Below the pieces are notes generated by a model that did no database searches, had not been told where the DNA came from, and saw only the letters and a list, made by a program, of their open reading frames with translations. DNA of 64,000 nt from Pseudonocardia sp. HH130630-07. Lineage in GTDB: Bacteria > Actinomycetota > Actinomycetes > Mycobacteriales > Pseudonocardiaceae. The stretch spans positions 6,122,049 through 6,186,048 of the forward strand of contig NZ_CP013854.1 in assembly GCF_001698125.1 (NCBI RefSeq), given 5' to 3'. Positions 57,387 to 64,000 of the stretch are shown here, in pieces. A program made the position numbers and the translations under genes. The number at the start of each line of letters is the position of its first letter. The stretch's first letter is position 1.

Positions 57387-58772
57387 TCATCGGGTCAGCG
57401 AGGCCCCGTCCCTGGCCGGACGTCCGGCGGCGGCCGGGACCGGCCCGCCGGCGGCGATCGAGCCGACGATCTCCCCCGCCCGGACCGCGACGTTCGACAG
57501 CAGCGTCGAGGAGATGCCGTGCGTGTGCTCGGTCGGCCCCTGGACGTAGAGACCGGCGGTCACCGGCCCGGTCGAGGCCGGGTCCTCCACCGTCAGCCGG
57601 TAGTCGCGACCGATGACCAACCGGCCCGACGCGTCGCGCCGGCACGAGCCGGCCAGCCCGGCGCCGAGCAGCCGCAACGGATCGGTGGCCCGGTAACCGG
57701 TGGCGTACACGACGGCGTCGGCACTGATCACCTCGCGCGAGCCGTCGATCAGCGACTCCACGGCGAGCTCCACCCGGTCGCCGGTGTCGACGACGTCGGC
57801 GACCCGGGAGACGTTGCGGAACCTCAGCCGCTCCACCCCGGCCACCCGCTCGTGGTAGTGCCGCCGGTAGAGGCTCTCGATGAGGTCCGGGTCGACCACC
57901 GAGTAGTTCGTGTTCGCGTGGTAACCGAGGATCTGCTGCTTCACCGCGTCCGGGGCGGTGTAGAAGTCGTCGACGGCGGCCGGGTCGAAGATCCGGTTGG
58001 CGAACGACGAGTCGTCCGCCGGGCTGTAGCCGTAGCGGGCGAAGACGGCGTGCACCTCGGCGTCGGGGAACGTGCGGTGCAGGTGCTCCACCGTCTCCGC
58101 GGCGCTCTGACCGGCCCCGACCACCGCGAACCGGGCCGGGTCGGTCCCGGCGAGCTCACCGGTGCGGAACAGCAGGTCCCGGTTGTGCCAGATCCGGCGC
58201 CCGGTGCCGACGCCCTCCGGCAACGCCGGGGTGAGCCCGCAGGCGAGTACGACGTTGCGGGTCCGCAGCCGGCGCACGCCGTCGGGCCCCTGCACGACGA
58301 CCTCCAGGACCGACGCCGCGGAGCCGGGCGCCGGGACGATCTCCACGACCTCGCTGCCGTAGCCGACCGTGACGTCGTCGGCCCCGGCGGTGACCCGGGC
58401 GGCGGCCCACTCCAGATAGTCGTGGAACTCGCGGCGGCTCGGGAAGCTGCTGCCGTAGTTGATGAAGTCGGCGAGCCTGCCCCGGTCGTGCAGGTAGGAC
58501 AGGAAGGTGAACCGGCTGCCGGGGTCGCGCATGGTCGCCAGGTCCTTGAGGTGCGACACCTGCATCGTGGTGTCCTCGAGCAGCATCCCGCGGTGCCAGC
58601 CGAACGTGGCCTGGCGCTCCACGAAGTGCGCGCGCAGGGGCCGGCGCCGGTCCGTGGCGTTGTGCTCCCGCAGGGCGATGGCGACGCCCAGGTTGGACGG
58701 TCCGAAACCGACCCCCACGACGTCGAGGACCTCGGCCGGGGAGGCCGGATACCCGGGTGCGGGTGCTGCCAT
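57387..58772 (-). CDS. L-ornithine/L-lysine N-monooxygenase for hydroxamate siderophore
   Basis: A 461-residue flavin N-hydroxylase (SidA/PvdA/CchB class). The FAD loop is DVVGVGFGPSNLGVAIAL near residue 17, the substrate region is TMQVSHLKDLATMRDPGSRFTFLSYLH, and the NADPH loop is FAVVGAGQSAAETVEHL. YSPADDSSFANRIFDP and NTNYSVVD are substrate-pocket segments of the ornithine enzymes. ATGYR and a C-terminal HGISSTLLSNVAVRAGEI close the domain. It makes N5-hydroxyornithine, the iron-binding hydroxamate precursor. A candidate iron box lies 30-50 nt upstream. It leads an operon with the hydrolase and formyltransferase genes. Confidence 0.9.
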   Translation of the reverse strand: MAAPAPGYPASPAEVLDVVGVGFGPSNLGVAIALREHNATDRRRPLRAHFVERQATFGWHRGMLLEDTTMQVSHLKDLATMRDPGSRFTFLSYLHDRGRLADFINYGSSFPSRREFHDYLEWAAARVTAGADDVTVGYGSEVVEIVPAPGSAASVLEVVVQGPDGVRRLRTRNVVLACGLTPALPEGVGTGRRIWHNRDLLFRTGELAGTDPARFAVVGAGQSAAETVEHLHRTFPDAEVHAVFARYGYSPADDSSFANRIFDPAAVDDFYTAPDAVKQQILGYHANTNYSVVDPDLIESLYRRHYHERVAGVERLRFRNVSRVADVVDTGDRVELAVESLIDGSREVISADAVVYATGYRATDPLRLLGAGLAGSCRRDASGRLVIGRDYRLTVEDPASTGPVTAGLYVQGPTEHTHGISSTLLSNVAVRAGEIVGSIAAGGPVPAAAGRPARDGASLTR

Positions 58773-58805
58773 TGCGGTCCTTCCGTTGTATCGGCACGCC
58801 TTTGC

Positions 58806-58824
58806 TAAGGCGAGGCTAACTGCA
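58806..58824. promoter_or_regulatory. Iron box upstream of the hydroxamate operon
   Basis: TAAGGCGAGGCTAACTGCA matches the 19-bp DtxR/IdeR consensus TTAGGTTAGGCTAACCTAA at 13 positions by my count. It lies between the operon start and the IS element, and implies iron repression. Confidence 0.55.
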
Positions 58825-58845
58825 TCACGCCGGCGCCCGTCACGC

Positions 58846-59743
58846 CTAGGGTGTGTCTCCCAATGCGCGGAGCCAGGTGACGATCGCCTTCAGGACGGCG
58901 CCGCCGCGGAAGGTCAGGGCGAGCTTGTCGTAACGGGTGGCCAGCCCGCGCCACTGCTTGACGTGGCAGAACCCGCACTCGACGACGTTGCGGTTTCGGT
59001 AGTCGACCGGATCGAATGCGGGCGGTCGGCCACCGCGTGAGCCCCGTCGTTTGCGGTGTCCCTGCTGGTCAGAGGGCTCCGGAATGACAGCGATGATCCG
59101 GCGCTCGCGCAGGTGCCGGCGGATCGCGCGTGAGGAGTAGGCCTTGTCCGCGCGCACGCGTTCAGGCCGGGTCCGGGGTCGTCCCGGGCCCGGTCGGGCG
59201 ATGCTCAGGCGCGCCATCAGGTGCGGAAACATTGGCGAGTCGCCGCCCTGGCCGGGGCCGAGGAGGACCACCAGCGGGCGGCCGTGCCCGTCAACGAGCT
59301 GGTGGATCTTCGTCGACAGCCCTCCGCGGGACCGTCCCAGCGCGTGATCTGCTGGTTCGGCGAGCAGATTCGTGTAGTTCGATCCGGCCCCCTGTGTCGC
59401 GCTTGAGGGTCGCGGCGTGCTGGTGGGCACGGATGATCGTGGAGTCCACGCTGACCGCCCACCCGAGCACCTCGGCGGCGTCGGCCTCGACCAGAAGAGC
59501 AGCCAGGATGTGGTCCCAGGTGCCGTCGCCGCTGTAGCGGCGGTGCCGCTTCCACAACGTCTGCCACGGCCCGAACTCGGCTGGGACGTCGCGCCAGGGA
59601 AGCCCGCACCGATACCGGTAGATGATCCCCTCGAGCACCCGGCGGTCATCGCGGAACGGGCACCCGCGACGACCCTCGGAGGAGGGCAACAGCGGCGCCA
59701 GACGGGCCCACTGGACATCAGTCAGGACAGCGGTACGCGGCAC
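58846..59743 (-). CDS. IS5-family transposase in two overlapping frames
   Basis: The first frame (59743 to 59291) starts MPRTAVLTDVQWARLAPLLP and carries the N-terminal domain and the first catalytic Asp in VSVDSTIIRAHQHAA. The second frame, one base on, contains HALGRSRGGLSTKIHQLVDG, RPERVRADKAYSS and the final Glu region RNVVECGFCHVKQWRGLATRYDK, ending at 58846. The frames join near a run of five G on the minus strand (59388-59392), consistent with programmed frameshifting in the IS427 group. The stop codon TAG is completed by the target duplication just outside the element. All expected DDE residues are present, so the element may still be active. Confidence 0.85.
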
Positions 59744-59790
59744 CGATCAAGCATCGCGCACCCCGCTCCGCCTATCTGGGAGACACGCCC
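58849..59790. mobile_element. Complete IS5-family insertion sequence, 942 bp
   Basis: The terminal inverted repeats are GGGTGTGTCTCCCA (58849-58862) and TGGGAGACACGCCC (59777-59790), with 13 of 14 matching. The element is flanked by a TA duplication (58847-58848 and 59791-59792) within a CTAG-like target. It lies between the iron-box promoter of the siderophore operon and the next gene. Confidence 0.9.
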
Positions 59791-59792
59791 TA

Positions 59793-60018
59793 GGGGTGAC
59801 GCCGCCACACCCCGTCCGCGCGACACATCCGTGCACGTCGGCGACCCGATGTGATTCACCTGTCACCCGTTCGGACGCCGCTGCCCGCGACATACGCGGC
59901 ATACCGTGAACGCGTTCCCCGGTCGCGATCACCGTTCGACGGAATTGCCGAGGGGGTGTCGTCGTCCGATCGCGCCGGTCACCCGGACGGTCGGGCCGCG
60001 CGGTCTATCATCGGCGTC
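59793..60018 (+). promoter_or_regulatory. Upstream region of the XRE/GGDEF pair
   Basis: No gene is seen in this gap, although the XRE frame is open through it. TATCAT (60006-60011) ends seven nt before the ATG at 60019 and is a clear leaderless -10. The rest is unremarkable GC-rich sequence. Confidence 0.45.
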
Positions 60019-60291
60019 ATGGTCCGACTCCCCCTGACCCCCGAGGATCGCGAACGGGGGCGGCTGCTCGGTGAGGCGTTGCGCGCCGCCCGGGGCGAGC
60101 GGACCATGACCGAGGTCGCCAGGGCCGCCGGCGTCCCGGTGGAGACCCTGCGGAAGATCGAGAGCGGCCGGGTCCCGACACCGGCGTTCTTCACCGTCAG
60201 CGCGATCGCCGCCGCGCTCGGTATCCCGCTCGACACGGTGCTCGCCCGGTGCGCCACCCCGGCCGAGGACGATGCGGCCCGCAGCGCCTGA
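60019..60291 (+). CDS. Small XRE-family DNA-binding protein
   Basis: A 90-residue protein that is little more than a helix-turn-helix: LGEALRAARGERTMTEVARAAGVPVETLRKIESGRVPTPAFFTVSAIAAALGIPLDTVL. The start is ATG 60019, supported by a TATCAT -10 seven nt upstream. The longer in-frame start at 59851 is rejected because the added residues look non-coding. The gene ends 20 bp inside the diguanylate cyclase gene, so the two are co-transcribed. It probably autoregulates the pair. Confidence 0.82.
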   Translation: MVRLPLTPEDRERGRLLGEALRAARGERTMTEVARAAGVPVETLRKIESGRVPTPAFFTVSAIAAALGIPLDTVLARCATPAEDDAARSA

Positions 60292-61615
60292 CGGGCCGCC
60301 GGAGCGTTCACGCCTCTCGCCGGCCCTGTTCGGCGGAGGGCTGGGTGCGGCGGTGTTCCCGGCCCGGCGGATCACCGCGGGCTGGCGGTTGTGGGAGCTG
60401 CCGACGGCACCGGCGGTGTTCGTCCTCTCCGTGGAGGCGCTGGCCGTCGCCGCCGTCGCCGCCGGCGTGCTCGGGGGGCCCGCTCCGCGCAGTCCCGACC
60501 TGTTCCTCGCCGCGCTGCTCACCACCGTCGCCGTGCTGCACGCGGAGGTGACGCGCGGGGCCGAGCGGATCCGGCGGCGGACCGAGGACCTCCGGTTCGT
60601 CGACATGACGTCGGTCTGGATCTTCCCGGCGGCGCTGCTGCTGCCGCCGGCGCTCGCCACCGCGACGGTCCTCGTCACCTACGCCCACCTCTACCTGCGC
60701 GTCAGCCGGCCGGCCGGGACGCCGCTGTACCGGCACCTGTTCGCTGCCGCCACGGTGCTGCTCGCCGTGCACGCCGTGGCCGCCGTCGGGCTGCGCCCGG
60801 GCACGAGCCACGAGGCGTTCGGGGTGACCTCGGCCGTACTCGTGGCGTTGCTGCTGTACGCGGCCGTGAGCACGCTGCTGGTGGCGACCGCGGTCCGGCT
60901 GTACCGGCCGCAGCTCGGCCTCCTGCGGATCCTGCGCTGCGGCGAGATCATGCTGGAGCCGGCGACGCTCTCGCTCGGCGCGCTGCTGGCCGTCACCGTC
61001 TTCCTCTTCTCCCCGCTGGCGGTCCTGTTCGCATTGCTCCCGGTGGGGGTGCTGGGGCAGGCGACGCTCGTCCGCCAGCTCGAGGCGCAGGCGGACAGCG
61101 ACGCGAAGACCGGACTGCTCGACGCGGCCGCCTGGCGGCTGCGCAGCCAGCGCCTCCTGCAGCGGGACCGCCGCGGTGGCCGGGCCACCGGCGTGCTCGT
61201 GCTCGATCTCGACCACTTCAAGAAGGTCAACGACCGGTACGGCCACCTCGCCGGGGACGACGTGCTGCTCGCCGTGGCCGGGGTGCTGCGCGCCGAGCTG
61301 CGCGACCACGACGTGGCGGGGCGCTTCGGCGGTGAGGAGTTCGTGGTCACCCTGGGCGGGCTCGACCAGCGGGGCCCGGACCGGCAGGCCACCGAGGTCG
61401 CCGAGCGGATCCGGCGTGGCGTCGGCGACCTGCGGGTGACGACCGCCGCCGGTCCGGTGGCCGGGCTGTCGGTGTCGGTGGGTGTCGCGACGTCACCCCG
61501 GCACGGTCGCGACGTGCGCGAGCTGCTCGCCGTCGCGGACACCGCGCTGTACGCCGCCAAGCGCGGCGGCCGCAACCAGGTCCGGTCCCCGCAGCCGGAC
61601 ACCGCCCCGTCCTGA
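60272..61615 (+). CDS. Membrane-bound diguanylate cyclase (GGDEF)
   Basis: A 447-residue protein. About six hydrophobic helices fill residues 45-265 (for example VFVLSVEALAVAAVAAGVLGG and IMLEPATLSLGALLAVTVFLFSPLAVLFALLPV). A GGDEF domain follows with LDLDHFKKVNDRYGHLAGDDVL and the active-site GGEEF at 353-357. It should make cyclic di-GMP at the membrane. I see no clear RxxD inhibitory site immediately before the GG motif. It overlaps the XRE gene by 20 bp, which suggests the small regulator controls c-di-GMP output. The next gene converges with 2 bp between stops. Confidence 0.9.
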   Translation: MRPAAPDGPPERSRLSPALFGGGLGAAVFPARRITAGWRLWELPTAPAVFVLSVEALAVAAVAAGVLGGPAPRSPDLFLAALLTTVAVLHAEVTRGAERIRRRTEDLRFVDMTSVWIFPAALLLPPALATATVLVTYAHLYLRVSRPAGTPLYRHLFAAATVLLAVHAVAAVGLRPGTSHEAFGVTSAVLVALLLYAAVSTLLVATAVRLYRPQLGLLRILRCGEIMLEPATLSLGALLAVTVFLFSPLAVLFALLPVGVLGQATLVRQLEAQADSDAKTGLLDAAAWRLRSQRLLQRDRRGGRATGVLVLDLDHFKKVNDRYGHLAGDDVLLAVAGVLRAELRDHDVAGRFGGEEFVVTLGGLDQRGPDRQATEVAERIRRGVGDLRVTTAAGPVAGLSVSVGVATSPRHGRDVRELLAVADTALYAAKRGGRNQVRSPQPDTAPS

Positions 61616-61617
61616 CC

Positions 61618-62265
61618 TCAGCCGGCCAGCAGCAGCCGGGCCAGCTCCCGCCACTGGGCCAGCATCGGGTCGGCACCCGGGTCGCGCGGGTCGAACGTGT
61701 ACGTCATCGCCGTACCGCGCATGGAGGTCAGGAGCAGGTCGCGCAGCTGCTTGAACCGCGGCCGCGCCGCCAGCTCCGCCCCGAACATCCGGGCCATCGA
61801 GGCCCGGATCGACGCGCCCAGCCGTCGTTCCTCGGGGCGCAGTGCGTCGGCGATCCCGTCGTTCGCCCTGGCCGCCGTCCAGAGCTCGACCGCCGCCCAG
61901 AAGTGCGGCTCGGTGAAGCTCTCCCACAGCAGCTCGATCACCCGGTCGACCCGGGCGAACACGTCGGCCGGCGGATCCTGTTCGACCACCCGCCGGACCC
62001 GTTCCTCGGTGTCGGCGACCCGTTTGACGGCGAGGTGCTGCGCAGCGGCGACGAGCAGCCGGTCCCGGGACGGGAAGTGGTGCAGCAACCTGCCCCGGGA
62101 CACCTCGGCCGCGGACTGGATGGTCAGCGTCGTCGCACCCGAGTACCCGCCCTCGACCAGGCAGGCGACGGCGGCGTCGAGGATCCGGGCCCGGCTGTCC
62201 TCGGAGCGCTGGGCCCGGCTCCGCGCCGCGGTGGCGGGTGCCGGGACGGCGGGTTCGGTCGTCAT
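61618..62265 (-). CDS. TetR-family regulator
   Basis: A 215-residue regulator. The N-terminal helix-turn-helix is RARILDAAVACLVEGGYSGATTLTIQSAAEVSRGRLLHHFPSRDRLL, where the position usually occupied by GxYxHF is GRLLHHF. The ligand domain includes FWAAVELWTAARANDGIADAL. It starts 2 bp after the acyl-CoA dehydrogenase stop, so it is the third gene of a fatty-acid oxidation operon and probably responds to an acyl-CoA or controls that operon. Confidence 0.88.
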   Translation of the reverse strand: MTTEPAVPAPATAARSRAQRSEDSRARILDAAVACLVEGGYSGATTLTIQSAAEVSRGRLLHHFPSRDRLLVAAAQHLAVKRVADTEERVRRVVEQDPPADVFARVDRVIELLWESFTEPHFWAAVELWTAARANDGIADALRPEERRLGASIRASMARMFGAELAARPRFKQLRDLLLTSMRGTAMTYTFDPRDPGADPMLAQWRELARLLLAG

Positions 62266-62267
62266 GG

Positions 62268-63419
62268 CTACAGGCCCAGCCCCCGGCCGATGACCTCCTT
62301 CATGATCTCGGTCGTGCCGCCGTAGATGCGGGTGATCCGGGCGTCGGCGTAGGCCTTGGAGATCGGGTACTCGCTCATGTAGCCGTAGCCGCCGTGCAGC
62401 TGCAGGCACCGGTCGACGACCCGGCCCTGCAGCTCGGTGCACCAGTACTTCGCCTTCGACGCGTCCACCGCGGTCAGCTCACCGGCGTTCAGCGCCCGCA
62501 CGCAGTCGTCGACGTAGTGCTCGGCGATGTCGATCTCGGTGTCCAGCTCGGCCAGCACGAACTTCGAGTTCTGGAACGAGCCGACCGGCGACCCGAACGC
62601 CTTGCGCTCCTTGACGTACTCCAGCGTCCGGGTGAGTGCCGTGCGGGCCGCGGCGACGCCGGCGACGGCGATCGACAGCCGTTCCTGGGGCAGGTTGGTG
62701 ACGAGCTGGGCGAAGCCCTTCCCCTCGTCCGGGCCGAGGAGGTTCTCCACCGGCACCCGCACGTCGGTGAAGGACAGCTCGGCGGTGTCCTGTGCGTGCT
62801 GGCCCAGCTTGTCCAGGTTCCGGCCGCGCTCGAAGCCCGCCATCCCGCGCTCGAGCACCAGCAGGCTCATGCCCTTGTGCTTCTGCGACGGGTCGGTCTT
62901 CACCGCGACGACCATCAGGTCGGCGTTGATGCCGTTGGTGATGAACGTCTTCGCCCCGTTGACCACGTAGTGGTCGCCCTCGCGGACCGCGGTCGTCGAC
63001 ATCGAGGCGAGGTCCGAGCCGATGCCCGGCTCGGTCATCGCGATGCCGAGGATCTTCTCGCCGCTCACGACACCCGGGAGCCAGCGCTGCTTCTGCTCCT
63101 CGGTGCAGTACGCGAGCAGGTAGGGCAGCACGATGTCGTTGTGCAGGGTCAGGCCCAGCCCGGACGCCGCCGCGCCCGACCGCATGAGCTCCTCGGAGAT
63201 GACGGCGTTGAACCGGAAGTCCGGTACGCCGCCCCCGCCGTAGGTCTCGGGCACGTCGATGCCCAGGAAGCCGTTCGCACCCGCGGTGGTGAACAGCTCG
63301 CGCGAGACGATGCCGTCGCGCTCCCACTGCTCCTCGTGGGGCACGATCTCCTGGGTCACGAAGGCCCGGAAGGCGGACCGGAAGTCCTCGTGGTCGGCCT
63401 CGTACAGCGTGCGCCTCAT
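62268..63419 (-). CDS. Acyl-CoA dehydrogenase
   Basis: A 383-residue FAD enzyme of the short/branched-chain acyl-CoA dehydrogenase family. FAD and substrate motifs are IAMTEPGIGSDLASM and TFITNGINADLMVVAVKTD. The FAD-binding segment is RKAFGSPVGSFQNSKF. The C-terminal catalytic region is QLHGGYGYMSEYPISKAYADARITRIYGGTTEIMKEVIGRGL, with a Glu near the usual base position. It inserts the trans-2 double bond during beta-oxidation. The ATG overlaps the SDR stop (ATGA). TetR follows. Confidence 0.93.
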   Translation of the reverse strand: MRRTLYEADHEDFRSAFRAFVTQEIVPHEEQWERDGIVSRELFTTAGANGFLGIDVPETYGGGGVPDFRFNAVISEELMRSGAAASGLGLTLHNDIVLPYLLAYCTEEQKQRWLPGVVSGEKILGIAMTEPGIGSDLASMSTTAVREGDHYVVNGAKTFITNGINADLMVVAVKTDPSQKHKGMSLLVLERGMAGFERGRNLDKLGQHAQDTAELSFTDVRVPVENLLGPDEGKGFAQLVTNLPQERLSIAVAGVAAARTALTRTLEYVKERKAFGSPVGSFQNSKFVLAELDTEIDIAEHYVDDCVRALNAGELTAVDASKAKYWCTELQGRVVDRCLQLHGGYGYMSEYPISKAYADARITRIYGGTTEIMKEVIGRGLGL

Positions 63420-64000
63420 CGGGGCTGCATCCGGATCGCGCCGTCGAGGCGGATCGTCTCGCCGTTGAGCATCGGGTTCTCGACGATGTGGGCGGCCAGC
63501 TTCGCGTACTCGGCGGGCTGCCCCAGCCGCGACGGGTGCGGCACCTGGGTGCCCAGCGACGTCTTCACGTCCTCGGGCAGCGCACCGAGCAGCGGGGTCT
63601 CGAACAGGCCCGGGGCGATCGTCATCACCCGGATGCCCAGGTCGGCGAGGTCGCGCGCGATCGGCAGCGTCATCCCGACGATGCCGCCCTTCGACGCCGA
63701 GTAGGCCGCCTGACCGACCTGGCCCTCGAACGCGGCCACCGACGCGGTGTTGACCACGACGCCGCGGTCGCCGTCGAGCGGCTCGGCGGCCGCCATGCGC
63801 TCCGCGGCCAGCCGGATCACGTTGAACGTGCCGATCAGGTTCACGTTGATCACCTTCGTGAACCCGTCCAGCGGGAAGGCACCCTTCTTGCCGAACGTCT
63901 TCGCCGCGTTGCCGATACCGGCGCAGTTGACGGCGACGCGCAGCGTGCCGAGCTGCTCCGCGACGTCCAGCGCGGCGCCGATCTGACCGGGGTCGGTCAC
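63416..64000 (-). CDS. SDR 3-hydroxyacyl-CoA dehydrogenase, type II (5' end outside window)
   Basis: The gene runs off the window. The 194 residues seen cover VAVNCAGIGNAAKTFGKKG, VVVNTASVAAFEGQVGQAAYSASKGG (Ser/Tyr/Lys catalytic set) and PGLFETPLLGALPEDVKTSLGTQVPHPSRLGQPAEYAKL. These are typical of the HSD17B10-type 3-hydroxyacyl-CoA dehydrogenases of beta-oxidation. The N-terminal cofactor loop is missing from view. It is coupled to the acyl-CoA dehydrogenase gene by a 4-bp overlap. The two enzymes would act on consecutive steps of beta-oxidation. Confidence 0.85.
   Translation of the reverse strand: MTDPGQIGAALDVAEQLGTLRVAVNCAGIGNAAKTFGKKGAFPLDGFTKVINVNLIGTFNVIRLAAERMAAAEPLDGDRGVVVNTASVAAFEGQVGQAAYSASKGGIVGMTLPIARDLADLGIRVMTIAPGLFETPLLGALPEDVKTSLGTQVPHPSRLGQPAEYAKLAAHIVENPMLNGETIRLDGAIRMQPR

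Noticed and set aside
59851..60018. N-terminal extension of the XRE gene
   Set aside because: The extra 56 codons overlap the promoter with TATCAT and look non-coding; ATG 60019 has the leaderless spacing.
1..64000. tRNA, rRNA, CRISPR arrays, prophage or integrase genes
   Set aside because: None were recognised on either strand; the only mobile element is the IS at 58849-59790.

Overview
The window is one chromosomal segment of a very GC-rich actinomycete. Codon use is strongly G/C at third positions, GTG starts are frequent, and many genes have a TANNNT -10 hexamer 6-7 nt before the start codon, typical of leaderless actinobacterial mRNAs. An Lsr2 nucleoid protein, several L,D-transpeptidase and lipoprotein genes, and a DUF4185 (arabinanase-type) protein suggest an arabinogalactan-walled actinomycete. 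I think of the Pseudonocardiaceae, but this is inference from style and not proven. No rRNA, tRNA, CRISPR or phage genes were seen. One insertion sequence is complete.

Layout. 0.1-4.4 kb: pnuC-type transporter, aroE, a small zinc-finger protein, two methyltransferases and a lipoprotein. 4.5-7.8 kb (minus strand): a tightly coupled PAP2 phosphatase - DedA - sensor kinase - response regulator operon. 7.8-9.8 kb: an MmyB-like regulator divergent from an SDR gene. 9.8-13.4 kb: ilvD followed by an unusual Asp/Glu-racemase/ACT fusion. 13.5-18.7 kb: a small L,D-transpeptidase, then a DEAD-box helicase and Tex. 18.7-23.1 kb: an MHS transporter, a four-domain FAD/GcvT demethylating dehydrogenase and a DUF4334 protein. 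23.2-26.3 kb: epoxide-hydrolase-like hydrolase, FAD monooxygenase and DUF4185 protein. 26.3-29.6 kb: Baeyer-Villiger-type monooxygenase with a double-length SMP-30-like protein, preceded by a palindrome-rich intergenic region. 30.1-31.3 kb: a methyltransferase and a small membrane protein. 31.4-37.5 kb: two genes closely resembling the alpha and beta subunits of molybdenum storage protein, downstream of a FecCD-type ABC importer (possibly a molybdate/tungstate importer) and a cysteine-desulfurase-like enzyme.

37.6-46.1 kb: Ig/YkuD L,D-transpeptidase, MarR regulator, NAPE-PLD-like hydrolase, Lsr2, acyl-CoA synthetase, MFS exporter, membrane protein plus winged-helix regulator, and trpS. The trpS gene is preceded by a 16-codon leader peptide with two consecutive Trp codons and mutually exclusive hairpins, which forms a classic ribosome-mediated attenuator. 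46.4-53.1 kb: a membrane protein, a CobW-family metallochaperone with a Zur-like box and an in-frame 24-bp tandem repeat, then a heterodimeric exporter-fold ABC transporter and a siderophore-type binding protein. 53.3-55.4 kb: a betT choline transporter broken by two apparent single-base deletions. 55.5-58.8 kb: an iron-box-preceded operon for hydroxamate siderophore precursors (ornithine N-hydroxylase, hydrolase, formyltransferase) without an NRPS in view. An intact 942-bp IS5-family element lies just upstream of that operon.

60.0-64.0 kb: a small XRE regulator overlapping a membrane diguanylate cyclase, then a fatty-acid oxidation operon (SDR hydroxyacyl-CoA dehydrogenase cut by the window end, acyl-CoA dehydrogenase, TetR). 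Metal handling is the recurring theme: Mo storage and uptake, a zinc chaperone, and siderophore uptake and precursor synthesis all lie within about 27 kb.
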